Part shown: positions 1 to 7,721 of the stretch, one piece after another
Numbering within the stretch: the stretch's first letter is position 1
Layout of the letters: each line of letters starts with the position of its first letter
Assembly: GCA_038207745.1 (NCBI GenBank)
Contig: JBBQZL010000008.1
Location: 1 to 25,437 of the forward strand
DNA: 25,437 nt
Source: JBBQZL01 sp038207745
GTDB taxonomy: Bacteria > Actinomycetota > Thermoleophilia > Solirubrobacterales > 70-9
Reading direction: 5' to 3'
Made by a program: the position numbers and the translations under genes
The notes under the pieces: generated by a model
Seen by the model: only the letters and a program-made list of their open reading frames with translations
Databases searched by the model: none
Told to the model about the DNA's origin: nothing

Positions 1-743
1 CTGCGGCACTCGATCTTTCGCTTCGACAGTCACGGACGACGCTTGCCGCAGCACTTGGCCGCGAACCCCGCCCGGTCAACTTCGTGGTCTCGATGCGGCT
101 CTCGGCGGGGCCCGATCAGAATTCCTCGATCGAGCCGATGCTGAAGCGCCTGAACAGGTACCCGGGCCAGAAGTTCAAGCTCGACCCGACAAATGACTGG
201 GACGATGAGCTGATCGCGGCCCTGGTCGAGACCAATGCGGTCGACTCGCTCGACCTCAAGGGGCAGTATTCGGGGACCCCGGTCGACGTGACCACCGACC
301 CCGAGCTCTACAGGAAGCTGGCCGAGGCATTTCCGGACGCCTGGTTGGAGGATCCGGACCTCAATGCCGAGACCGAGAGGGTGCTGGAGCCATATCGGGA
401 CCGGATCACCTGGGATGCGCCGATCCACTCTGTCGCCGACATCGAGGCTCTGCCGTTCCCGCCGAAGATGGTCAACATCAAGCCGTCGCGGCTGGGCGGT
501 GTCAAGTCGCTGCTCGACACCTATGACTACTGCGCCGAACGCGGGATCGGCAACTACGGCGGCGGGCAGTGGGAGCTCGGCCAGGGTCGCGGCCAGATCC
601 AGTACATGGCCTCCCTCTTTCATCCAGGCACGCCAAACGACACTGCCCCCTCGGGTTACAACGACCCGGGCGTCCCTGCCGGGCTCCCCCTGAATCCGCT
701 TCAACCGGCGATCTCGGAGACGGGGTTTCGCTGGGACGGATGA
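1..743 (+). CDS. Enolase-superfamily protein, 3' part (5' end outside window)
   Basis: The frame is open from the first bases of the window to the TGA at 741-743, so the start lies upstream. The visible part is about 247 residues. It carries the C-terminal barrel signature of the enolase/mandelate racemase superfamily: a KFKLDP strand (barrel Lys region), then SLDLKG, WLEDPD and TWDAPIH, which supply the expected Asp/Glu/Asp metal ligands, and VNIKPSRLGG with the Lys of the later strand. These enzymes abstract a proton alpha to a carboxylate and stabilise the enolate with Mg2+. The substrate cannot be told from this fragment. The C-terminal stretch NYGGGQWELG...RGQIQYMASLFHP looks typical of an actinobacterial subgroup, but I know of no assigned reaction. 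An internal GTG or ATG near 84-93 is not a credible start, because homologous-looking sequence (AALDLSLRQ, ALGREPRPVNFVVS) continues upstream of it. Confidence 0.85.
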   Translation, partial: AALDLSLRQSRTTLAAALGREPRPVNFVVSMRLSAGPDQNSSIEPMLKRLNRYPGQKFKLDPTNDWDDELIAALVETNAVDSLDLKGQYSGTPVDVTTDPELYRKLAEAFPDAWLEDPDLNAETERVLEPYRDRITWDAPIHSVADIEALPFPPKMVNIKPSRLGGVKSLLDTYDYCAERGIGNYGGGQWELGQGRGQIQYMASLFHPGTPNDTAPSGYNDPGVPAGLPLNPLQPAISETGFRWDG

Positions 744-790
744 CTCCCGCGTGGATGGGCTCAGATAGATTTGGACGAAATCGAGTTACC

Positions 791-796
791 GAGGAG
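791..796 (+). promoter_or_regulatory. Ribosome-binding site of ferritin
   Basis: GAGGAG is one of the clearest Shine-Dalgarno sequences in the window. Its spacing fits the GTG at 805 (8 nt) better than the ATG at 799 (2 nt), so it bears on the choice of start. Confidence 0.6.
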
Positions 797-798
797 AG

Positions 799-1332
799 AT
801 GGTTGTGGCCAATTTTGCAAAGAAGCTGAACGAGCAGGTCGGAAATGAGTTCGGCGCCTCCCAGCAGTACATCGCGATCGCGATCTACTACGACGCCGAG
901 ACGCTCCCTCAACTCGCAAGCTTCTTCTACCGGCAGGCGGTTGAGGAACGCAACCACGCGATGATGCTCACCCAGTACCTGCTCGACGCCGGACACGACG
1001 CAAAGATCCCCGGCGTGGCGGCGCCGCAGACGGAGTTCAGCGACACGGTCGCACCGGTCGCGCTGGCGCTTGCCCAGGAAAAGCGCGTGACAGAGCAGAT
1101 CACCGCGCTCGCCGGGGCAGCCCGCGAGGAGGGTGATTTCCAGGGCGAGCAGTTCATGCAGTGGTTCATCAAGGAGCAGACCGAAGAGGTCTCCAGCATG
1201 TCCGACCTGCTCAAGATCGTCGAGCGCGCAAAGGACAACGCGCTGCTCGCTGAGGAATATCTCGCTCGCGAACAGCTCGGCGGAGAGGCAGTCGACCCGA
1301 CCGCCCCCGGTGCAGCCGGCGGCGCCCTCTAG
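799..1332 (+). CDS. Ferritin (iron-storage, ferroxidase-competent)
   Basis: The 177-residue product is a non-haem bacterial ferritin of the FtnA/BfrB type, expected to form a 24-subunit cage that oxidises Fe(II) and stores ferric mineral in the cytosol. The ferroxidase ligands are all present and, counting from the ATG, fall at Glu17, Glu50, His53, Glu94, Gln127 and Glu130, the same numbering as E. coli FtnA. The C-terminus is a short Ala/Gly/Pro-rich tail. A GAGGAG ribosome-binding site lies at 791-796. It is only 2 nt from the ATG at 799 but 8 nt from an in-frame GTG at 805, so translation may really start at 805. The stop codon shares bases with the stop of the convergent DedA gene. No IdeR/Fur-like palindrome was recognised in the short upstream region. 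Confidence 0.93.
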   Translation: MVVANFAKKLNEQVGNEFGASQQYIAIAIYYDAETLPQLASFFYRQAVEERNHAMMLTQYLLDAGHDAKIPGVAAPQTEFSDTVAPVALALAQEKRVTEQITALAGAAREEGDFQGEQFMQWFIKEQTEEVSSMSDLLKIVERAKDNALLAEEYLAREQLGGEAVDPTAPGAAGGAL

Positions 1333-2840
1333 CCGGGTCTGCGCAGTTGGCTGATCGAAAGCCCGATCACCCCGACTCCGCTGAAGACAAAGGCACCGAG
1401 GCCTAGGCCTCCGGCGACGTCGGAGAACCAGTCGCGGCCGAGGTAGACGGTCGAGAGGGCGACGAGGGACGCGAGCACGACGCCGGCAATCAGCACCACC
1501 GCCCGATGCGAGAAGCGCGGCAGCGCGTGACGCAGGGCAACGGCGATCGCAACCCATACCGTCGCGTATGCACCCTCGCTTGCCGGGTATCCATCAAGGC
1601 TGACCCCCGCGGCCGGAGCGGGACGCTCGACGATTCCCTGGCTGAGCTCGACTCCAAGCACGGTGACCCCGAAACCGATCAATAGTGCCACTCCCTCGAG
1701 CGTGTGGCGACGGAAGATCAGGACGCCAGAGGTCACTGCGAGTGCAACGCCGGCGACAGAGATGGAGCCGAGTTGGGAAATCGCCCGGGCCATCTCAGTC
1801 AGCATGGCGTTCTGGATCGCCCCGGACCAATCAAGCCCCCGTTGGTCCCCGGGTGTGAGCACACCATCGCCGAGCACGATCATGTTTCCGAAGAAGACGA
1901 AACTCGCGACTCCCGCCACCGCCAGAAGCGTCGTCGCCTCCAGCCCGAAGCGACCTCCCGGGGTCACGCGGTCTGCAAGGAAACTGGCCGGGCGCCTCGC
2001 ACTTTCTCCCGCCGCAGCCAGGAGCCTCACCGTGCGACGATCGTGATGATCATCCAGCCATTGGTTGATCTGGGAACGGTTCTCCGGGTTGCGAATCCAC
2101 CGGACGGCGATAACCACGGCGACAATGATCGCGATCGTCGCCCCGAGAGCCAGCGCGCCCTGTTTGACCAGGGCCAGAACCTGATCGAGCGAGCGCCAGA
2201 AGAAGAAGCCGATCAGGCACAGCATCGTCGTCTGGAGGCCGGAGCCGAGGATCTCGTAGGGGACGAAGCGCTTCAGCTCCATCCTTGAGGAGCCGGCCAG
2301 GAATGGTGAAAGCGACCGGACGATGCCGACAAAGCGGCCGATGAAGATCGCCTTGCCGCCATGCCGGGCAAAGAAACTCTCGGCCATCTCGACCCGCTGA
2401 CGACTGAGCCCGAAACGGGGACCGTACTCGAGCAGGAAGGGTCTGCCAAGGCGCCGCCCGAGCGCGTAACCGGTCATATCCCCCAGAAATGCCGCAGTCC
2501 AGGCGATCGCGATCAGGGCGATGATGTTGATCTCGCCCTGGCCTGCGACGACACCCCCGACGATGATCCCGGTCTCGCCGGGGATGATCAGACCCAGGAA
2601 GGCCGCCGCCTCCATGAAGGCCAGGAAGGCAACCAGCAGATAGGTCCAGGGTCCCAGCGCCTGCCCGATGTTCTCGAGCACCTTGCTGAGATTCGGGATC
2701 TCGACCACACCGGCCCCGTATGCGACCATGCCAACGGCCGCCACGGCGCCCGCGGCGAGGACCGGCTTCTCCAGCTTGTGGCGACGCGCGACCAGGGAGG
2801 CGAGAAGCGCCGCGGCAGCGGCAAACCAGATCGGCTTCAT
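1329..2840 (-). CDS. DedA-family (VTT) membrane protein fused to a degenerate PAP2-like domain
   Basis: This is a 503-residue polytopic membrane protein. Residues about 60-245 form a DedA/VTT (SNARE-associated) domain: FLGLIIPGE with the conserved Pro-Gly-Glu, GDMTGYALGRRLG, and the basic motif FIGRFVGIVRSLSPFLAG. DedA proteins are linked to lipid-carrier flipping and membrane homeostasis. Residues about 300-490 are a second six-helix-like block with the layout of a PAP2 lipid phosphatase. Its motifs are degraded: the Lys of KX6RP is missing (Leu seven residues before the Arg of VERP), the PSGH motif reads PASEGA (His to Glu), and the last motif reads STVYLGRDWFSD (Arg to Thr, His to Asp, final Asp kept). 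Phosphatase activity is therefore doubtful. DedA-PAP2 fusions occur elsewhere, with active motifs. The stop overlaps the ferritin stop within CTAG. No good ribosome-binding site is visible at the ATG. Confidence 0.85.
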   Translation of the reverse strand: MKPIWFAAAAALLASLVARRHKLEKPVLAAGAVAAVGMVAYGAGVVEIPNLSKVLENIGQALGPWTYLLVAFLAFMEAAAFLGLIIPGETGIIVGGVVAGQGEINIIALIAIAWTAAFLGDMTGYALGRRLGRPFLLEYGPRFGLSRQRVEMAESFFARHGGKAIFIGRFVGIVRSLSPFLAGSSRMELKRFVPYEILGSGLQTTMLCLIGFFFWRSLDQVLALVKQGALALGATIAIIVAVVIAVRWIRNPENRSQINQWLDDHHDRRTVRLLAAAGESARRPASFLADRVTPGGRFGLEATTLLAVAGVASFVFFGNMIVLGDGVLTPGDQRGLDWSGAIQNAMLTEMARAISQLGSISVAGVALAVTSGVLIFRRHTLEGVALLIGFGVTVLGVELSQGIVERPAPAAGVSLDGYPASEGAYATVWVAIAVALRHALPRFSHRAVVLIAGVVLASLVALSTVYLGRDWFSDVAGGLGLGAFVFSGVGVIGLSISQLRRPG

Positions 2841-2900
2841 CGAGTCGCTGTGCTCAGAGGCCGGCTCTCTCCAGCGGCTTTCTCCGCGGTCGCAATCCGG

Positions 2901-3185
2901 CTAATCGCCGGTCTCGATTTCTCCATCAGGTTCGATTCCGGCGTCGGAGAGCATCCGCCTCAGGTCGACAACCATCTGCACGTCGATGTCCTTGCCCTGC
3001 GGTTGCCGCATCACCTCGATCTCGGAACCCAGGGTGATCTTGAACTTGCCGTTGTGTTCTTCCTCGACCGCCCCGAGTGCTTCGAGCAGCGAGAGGACCT
3101 TTCGCCACTCGATGTTGTGGCTCGTCGGGTGCCCAAAGATCTCTTCAACTGTCCTGCGGTGATGATTGTTCAGATGCGTCGGCAT
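2901..3185 (-). CDS. Small HicA-like conserved protein
   Basis: About 94 residues. I chose the ATG at 3185 (MPTHLNNHHRR) over the longer frame to 3212 because AAGGA lies 7 nt upstream of it. The sequence NHHRRTVEEIFGHPTS, then NIEWRKVLSLLEALG, then EEHNGKFKITLG and a DVQMVVDLRRMLSDAG tail resembles a conserved actinobacterial family that is sometimes annotated as HicA-type toxin. A His-x-Gly element (EHNGKF) sits where HicA has its catalytic GSHxxF-like loop, but it is not a perfect match. No HicB-like antitoxin frame is adjacent, so a toxin role is unsupported. It may be a free-standing RNA-binding or housekeeping relative. It lies between, and in the same direction as, the MFS gene and the DedA gene. 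Confidence 0.65.
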   Translation of the reverse strand: MPTHLNNHHRRTVEEIFGHPTSHNIEWRKVLSLLEALGAVEEEHNGKFKITLGSEIEVMRQPQGKDIDVQMVVDLRRMLSDAGIEPDGEIETGD

Positions 3186-3248
3186 ACACGTCCTTCGTCG
3201 GGGGGTTCCCAATCCTGACTGATTGATCGCCGGGAAGTCCGTTACGGA

Positions 3249-4760
3249 TCACTCGGCGGATGCGTCGCGCAGCGCGAACCAGGTCGCAACGGCGGCAAAT
3301 CCGAGCAGCGAGATGCTGACGACAAGGGTCAGGTGCATCCCGTGCATGAAGGCCTCGCGGGAGGCGTCGAGCAGCCGGGTGGCAACCGCGTCCGGAAGGC
3401 CGGTGGCAACATCGACGGCTCGGCCGAGCGACTCCCTCGAGGCCGAGAGATCGACTGCGTTGATGCCCTGGATCGGCGCGAGCGCCGCAGTGTAGGCAAC
3501 CGCCATCACGCTTCCAAGCACCGCGACACCGAGGCCACCGCCGAGTTCATATGCCGTCTCCTCGATTGCCGACGCGCCCCCGGTCCGTTCGGCCGGGACC
3601 GAGGAGATGATCGTGTCGTTGGCCGCGACCAGCGCAACCTCGATGCCGAGGCCGAGCGCGATGAAGGGCCCAACCAGGGTCCAATAGTGGTCGACGACTC
3701 CGAGCGCCAGCATCGGAACCAGGGAGAGCGTTGTGAGCGCCAACCCGCCGGCGATGAGTATCCGGGTCCCGAGCCTTCGCAGCAACGGCGCCGCGATCAG
3801 CCCGCCGACGATCGTCGCCACGACAACCGGCATCAATCGGAGAGCGGCGTCGAGTGGATCGAGCCCCAGCACGAGCTGGAGGTACTGGGCGAAGAAGAGC
3901 TCCAGACCGACGAGTGCAAACATCGAGAGCAGCACGCAGGCGACCGAGGCGCTGAAGGGGCCGGTCGCAAAGAGTCTGATGTCGAGCAGCGGCATGCGCG
4001 CCCTGAGCTGACGGCGGGCGAACCAGGCCAGAAAGACAATCCCGGCGATCATCCCGATCATCCCAGCAGGGTCGAGAAGCCCATGCCTGGCGCTCTGCTT
4101 GATCCCCAGCGCAAGCCCGAGCACCCCGAGCGCGCAGAGGATGACGCTCGGAAGATCCCACGGCGCGGCCTCGGGCGATCGACTCTCGGGGAGCAGGCGG
4201 ACGGTCACCGGGATCAGCATGATCAGGATCGGGACGTTGATCAGAAATGCGGCGCCCCACCACCAGTTCTGGACCAGGAAGCCGCCGAGAATCGGGCCGA
4301 TCGCGGCGCCTGCTGCGCTGACCGCACTCCAGATGCCGACCGCCATCACCCGCTCCTCGCGGTCGCGAAAGACGTCGCGCAGAATCGACATCGTGCCGGG
4401 AAGGATCATCGCGCCGCCGACCCCCATCACGGCGCGTGACGCGATCAGCATCGTGGTTGTGGTCGAAAAGGCCGCCGCGGCAGACGCGACACCGAAGATC
4501 ACGAACCCGATCACCATGATCTTCCTGCGTCCGATCCGGTCGCCCAGGGTCCCGAATGCGACCAGAAGCGGCGCGACCACGAGCGAGTAGATGTCGATTA
4601 TCCAAAGCAGACCGAGGGCGCTCGGCTTCAGGTCCTCGGTGATGCTCGGCGCCGCGACATGGAGGACCGTGACGTCGATGACGACGACCAGCAGCGCGGC
4701 GCAGAGCACCGCGAGAACAACCCACCGATTGGTGGTCCTGGGCGAGGCCGCGGTGGACAC
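3249..4760 (-). CDS. MFS drug exporter, DHA2 (14-TMS) family
   Basis: A 503-residue inner-membrane transporter with about 14 hydrophobic segments, the size and layout of the QacA/SmvA/LfrA proton-drug antiporters. Visible motifs are an Asp in the first helix (VVVIDVTVLHVAAPSI), motif A between helices 2 and 3 (GTLGDRIGRRK), and motif C of exporters in helix 5 (AVSAAGAAIGPILGG). It should extrude cationic or amphipathic compounds in exchange for protons; the actual substrate is unknown. Its ATG lies 6 nt after the TetR stop, so the two genes form an operon led by the regulator. This arrangement usually means the regulator represses its own pump. The product ends with a short polar tail. Confidence 0.93.
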   Translation of the reverse strand: MSTAASPRTTNRWVVLAVLCAALLVVVIDVTVLHVAAPSITEDLKPSALGLLWIIDIYSLVVAPLLVAFGTLGDRIGRRKIMVIGFVIFGVASAAAAFSTTTTMLIASRAVMGVGGAMILPGTMSILRDVFRDREERVMAVGIWSAVSAAGAAIGPILGGFLVQNWWWGAAFLINVPILIMLIPVTVRLLPESRSPEAAPWDLPSVILCALGVLGLALGIKQSARHGLLDPAGMIGMIAGIVFLAWFARRQLRARMPLLDIRLFATGPFSASVACVLLSMFALVGLELFFAQYLQLVLGLDPLDAALRLMPVVVATIVGGLIAAPLLRRLGTRILIAGGLALTTLSLVPMLALGVVDHYWTLVGPFIALGLGIEVALVAANDTIISSVPAERTGGASAIEETAYELGGGLGVAVLGSVMAVAYTAALAPIQGINAVDLSASRESLGRAVDVATGLPDAVATRLLDASREAFMHGMHLTLVVSISLLGFAAVATWFALRDASAE

Positions 4761-4766
4761 GGCAAC

Positions 4767-5363
4767 TCAGCCCGGTTTGGCGGTGCGTCGAAGCGTCTCG
4801 AGGACGAGGGGAACGATCCGATCTCGTTCGAGCTGACCGGCCTTGGCCCGCCAGGAGGCGGCGATGATCAGGTCGAAGGCCATGTCGGCCAGCCACCAAT
4901 CGGGTAGCTCCGGGTCCACCTCACCTGCGGCCTGCCCACGGCGGATCAGATCCCGCACCGGGGCGAGGGAGTCATCGAACGCTCGTGAGAGGGCGGGGTC
5001 GCCATAGTCGGCCGAGGGTCCGGCGACCAGGATCGTCTGACGATCGGCAACAGCGAACAGCGCCTCGACCACAAGTTGCATCCCGTGCCCGGTGGTCTCG
5101 TCCTCGAGCGACGCGGCTGCGAGCGCCTCCTCGAGCGAGTCGAGAGCCCTTGCGTAGACCGCGTTGACCAGCGCTTCGCGGGTCCGGAAATGCCGATAGA
5201 GAGTGACTCGCGTCAGCCCGCACTCACCTGCGATCTCCTCGAGCGAAGCAGAGGTATTGCTCGCCAGCACCCGTGTCGCGGTTTCGACGATCCGTTCGCG
5301 ATTGCGGACAGCGTCAGCGCGAACAGACGTGGTGGCGGTTGATCTGGTTCCGGATCCCGGCAT
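4767..5363 (-). CDS. TetR/AcrR-family repressor of the MFS exporter
   Basis: About 198 residues. The N-terminal helix-turn-helix reads SLEEIAGECGLTRVTLYRHF, typical for TetR proteins; the C-terminal ligand-binding half is variable, as usual. The frame opens with TTG at 5366 followed directly by ATG at 5363, and I take the ATG. No Shine-Dalgarno is visible. The operator palindrome begins 4 nt upstream of the ATG, so the transcript may be leaderless or nearly so. The gene precedes the MFS exporter in the same operon and is divergent from the SDR gene at 5514, so the operator could also affect that gene. Ligand unknown. Confidence 0.9.
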   Translation of the reverse strand: MPGSGTRSTATTSVRADAVRNRERIVETATRVLASNTSASLEEIAGECGLTRVTLYRHFRTREALVNAVYARALDSLEEALAAASLEDETTGHGMQLVVEALFAVADRQTILVAGPSADYGDPALSRAFDDSLAPVRDLIRRGQAAGEVDPELPDWWLADMAFDLIIAASWRAKAGQLERDRIVPLVLETLRRTAKPG

Positions 5364-5367
5364 CAAT

Positions 5368-5393
5368 TAACTGTAGCAACTGCGCTACATTTA
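5368..5393. promoter_or_regulatory. Palindromic TetR operator
   Basis: Two 10-bp arms, TAACTGTAGC and GCTACATTTA, match at 9 of 10 positions around a 6-bp spacer (AACTGC). The perfect core is TGTAGC-N6-GCTACA. The site abuts the start of tetR (ATG at 5363) and is AT-rich compared with its surroundings. Its position and symmetry are those expected of a TetR-family autoregulatory operator. This is inferred, not shown. Confidence 0.7.
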
Positions 5394-5513
5394 CCGGATG
5401 TTGCCAATTCTGGTGGCGAAGGCCAAGATCGGCAGCCGCTTGGCTTCGGGGTCTGGACGATCCCATTCCATAGAGTCCAAGGCCCTGGAAACAGCGCGAT
5501 CAGCGCAATTGCC

Positions 5514-6980
5514 ATGAGCGACCAAACTGACAACAGCAACCACATCGAGAGGCCAGGCATCAACCCCGCGGATCTCGATGCTGCAATGCGGGTGATCGCC
5601 GAGGCCGAGGCGCTGTCGACCGAGCATCCCGACTCCGTCGCGCTTCGCCGCGCCACCGCCGGTCTCTACAAGACGGTCAAGAAGCAGCGGCGTGTTGAAC
5701 GGCGTGACAGGGTCCTTGCCAACGACGAGGCGGTGACGGAGGCGACCGCAACGGGTGCCCCCGGCCGGATCGACGACGAGACCCAGGGCCTCCCGCTTGT
5801 CTCGAATGCGGCGGGAGCCACCGCGGGCACGCTGCTCCAGCCCCGCGCCTGTTACATCTGCAAGAGCCGCTTTACCGAGGTCGACGCCTTCTATCACCAG
5901 CTCTGTCCGCCCTGTGCGGCGAAGAATCACCGACGGCGCGATGCCCGCGCCGATCTGGCCGGACGCAGAGCGCTGCTGACCGGCGGCCGGGCAAAGATCG
6001 GCATGTACATCGCACTCCGCCTGCTCCGCGACGGTGCCCACACGACGATCGCCACGCGCTTCCCCCGCGATGCGAGCCGGCGATTTGCCGCAATGCCCGA
6101 CAGTGCCGAGTGGCTCGACCGTCTGCGGATCGTCGGAATCGACCTGCGTGACCCCGCCCAGGTGGTCGCCCTCGCCGACTCGGTTTCCGAGCAGGGCCCG
6201 CTCGACATTCTGATCAACAATGCCGCGCAGACGGTCCGCCGCTCGGCCAAGTCCTATGCGCTGCTCGCCAGAGCCGAATCCGCGGAGCTGCCCGAGGGTC
6301 CGCTGCCCGAGATGACCAGCTTCGGCCGGACCGGGGACGCCCACCCGGCGCTGCTTGCGGAGGCGGATGGCGAGCATTGGGCCCCCACCCCCCACACGCT
6401 TTCGGAGATCGCCCTGACCGCCGGGTCCGCCTCGCTTGACCGGATCGCGGCGGGCAGTGCAATCGATGCCGGTGGCCTGGTGCCGGACCTGCATCCCGAC
6501 AACAGCTGGAGCCAGAAGGTCGATCAGGTGGATGCCCTGGAACTGCTCGAGGTCCAGCTCTGCAACATGACTGCGCCGTTCATCCTGGTCGGCCGGCTGC
6601 GCCCGGCAATGGCCGCGTCGAGCTTCCGCCGCACCTACGTCGTCAACGTCTCGGCGATGGAGGGACAGTTCAGCCGCGGCTACAAGGGTCCCGGCCATCC
6701 CCACACCAACATGGCCAAGGCGGCGCTCAACATGCTGACCCGGACCAGCGCCGAGGAGATGCTGGAGGCGGATGGGATCCTGATGACCAGCGTCGACACC
6801 GGCTGGATAACCGACGAGCGCCCGCATCCCCAGAAGATGCGTCTTGCAGACGCCGGATTCCACGCCCCGCTCGACCTCGTCGACGGCGCTGCGCGGGTCT
6901 ACGACCCGATCGTCCGTGGCGAGTCCGGCGAGGACATCCACGGCTGCTTTCTCAAGGACTACGAACCGTCGGCGTGGTGA
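5514..6980 (+). CDS. SDR-family protein with N-terminal CxxC-CxxC zinc-ribbon-like segment
   Basis: A 488-residue protein, roughly twice the size of a classical SDR. Residues 1-110 are polar and partly helical. Cys113, Cys116, Cys131 and Cys134 form a probable zinc ribbon (CYICK...CPPC). A Rossmann dehydrogenase domain follows: TGGRAKIG at 156-163 in place of TGxxxGIG, INNAA at 234-238, and NVSAM with Ser380. The usual YxxxK is replaced by TNMAK, with Lys402 kept and Thr398 in the tyrosine position. Residues about 245-345 are an insertion not found in classical SDRs. The gene is divergent from tetR. Its TGA overlaps the start of the amidase gene (GTGA), implying translational coupling. Reaction and substrate are unknown. 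From memory, similar long SDR proteins with a HTNMAK motif exist in other organisms, so this may be a real subfamily rather than a damaged enzyme. Confidence 0.85.
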   Translation: MSDQTDNSNHIERPGINPADLDAAMRVIAEAEALSTEHPDSVALRRATAGLYKTVKKQRRVERRDRVLANDEAVTEATATGAPGRIDDETQGLPLVSNAAGATAGTLLQPRACYICKSRFTEVDAFYHQLCPPCAAKNHRRRDARADLAGRRALLTGGRAKIGMYIALRLLRDGAHTTIATRFPRDASRRFAAMPDSAEWLDRLRIVGIDLRDPAQVVALADSVSEQGPLDILINNAAQTVRRSAKSYALLARAESAELPEGPLPEMTSFGRTGDAHPALLAEADGEHWAPTPHTLSEIALTAGSASLDRIAAGSAIDAGGLVPDLHPDNSWSQKVDQVDALELLEVQLCNMTAPFILVGRLRPAMAASSFRRTYVVNVSAMEGQFSRGYKGPGHPHTNMAKAALNMLTRTSAEEMLEADGILMTSVDTGWITDERPHPQKMRLADAGFHAPLDLVDGAARVYDPIVRGESGEDIHGCFLKDYEPSAW

Positions 6981-7708
6981 GCAGGCTGAGCCTTGTAGCC
7001 GCGTTGTTCGCTCTGTTGATCGCCTCGATCGGAGCCGTGGCCGGGGCACCTTCGGGCGACGCCTCGACAGCACCGTCCGGGGCTTATGCCGGCGCCGCGA
7101 GGTCTGCCGCGCGTACCGGATCCGGAAGCGCCCGTCGGCCGACGATCCACGATTGGTTCATCCCCTTGCCCGCGAAGCGAAAACATGAGATGGCGGCCTA
7201 CTCCAAGCGCCACTACGGCGAGCACACATGGCGACTGCGCAACCCGAAGGTGATCGTCGAGCACGTCTCGCAGACGCCCAGCGCCCGGTCCGTCTACGAC
7301 ACCTTCGCGCCCGATCTCCCGGATCCCGAGCTTCACGAGCTGCCCAATGTCTGTGCCCATTTCGTGATCTCGTCGTCGGGCGACATCGATCAGCTGGTCC
7401 ACCTTGACACCCGCTGCCGGCACACCGTCGGGCTCAATTGGACCGCGATCGGAGTCGAGAACACCGGCTACACGGACGGCGATGTGCTCGGCAATCGTCG
7501 CCAGATGCGCGCCTCGCTGAAGCTGACGAAGTATCTCCGCTGTCGCTACAAGATCAAGATCAAGAACGTGATCGGACACGCGGAGAGCCTCAGATCCCCC
7601 TACCACCACGAACTCGTCGCAAGTCTGAAGACCCAGACACATGGCGACTTCAGGCATCAATCGATGCAGGTCTACCGCAGGCGGCTACGACACATGGGCC
7701 AATGCTGA
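6974..7708 (+). CDS. Secreted N-acetylmuramoyl-L-alanine amidase (amidase_2/PGRP fold)
   Basis: 244 residues with a clear signal peptide (hydrophobic stretch at about 5-24, Ala-rich cleavage region). The mature part has the amidase_2/peptidoglycan-recognition layout: His129 in AHFVI, His150 and Glu162 in TAIGVENTG, His202 in VIGHAES, and THGDF near the C-terminus. These supply plausible Zn ligands and catalytic residues. It should cleave the lactyl bond between MurNAc and L-Ala in peptidoglycan, outside the membrane. Start codons are GTG at 6974 or the adjacent GTG at 6977; the latter forms GTGA with the SDR stop. The link to the SDR gene is by overlap only and no shared pathway is evident. 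Confidence 0.85.
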   Translation: MVSRLSLVAALFALLIASIGAVAGAPSGDASTAPSGAYAGAARSAARTGSGSARRPTIHDWFIPLPAKRKHEMAAYSKRHYGEHTWRLRNPKVIVEHVSQTPSARSVYDTFAPDLPDPELHELPNVCAHFVISSSGDIDQLVHLDTRCRHTVGLNWTAIGVENTGYTDGDVLGNRRQMRASLKLTKYLRCRYKIKIKNVIGHAESLRSPYHHELVASLKTQTHGDFRHQSMQVYRRRLRHMGQC

Positions 7709-7721
7709 GCGGCGGGGGCGA

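Noticed and set aside
30..704. Long minus-strand open frame opposite the enolase-superfamily gene
   Set aside because: GC-rich antisense shadow: the plus frame has clear enolase motifs and the minus product is Arg/Val/Leu-rich with no motif.
502..1557. 351-codon minus frame across ferritin and its neighbours
   Set aside because: It lies antisense to the ferritin, whose ferroxidase residues are complete; Arg/Cys-rich composition with no family resemblance.
3333..4439. 368-codon plus frame opposite the MFS exporter
   Set aside because: Asp/Arg/Gln/His-rich composition typical of an antisense reading of a membrane protein gene; the exporter motifs are unambiguous.
5391..7073. 560-codon minus frame, longer than the SDR gene it covers
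   Set aside because: The plus frame has Rossmann and Cys motifs and overlaps the amidase by GTGA; the minus frame shows only shadow composition and covers the tetR operator region.
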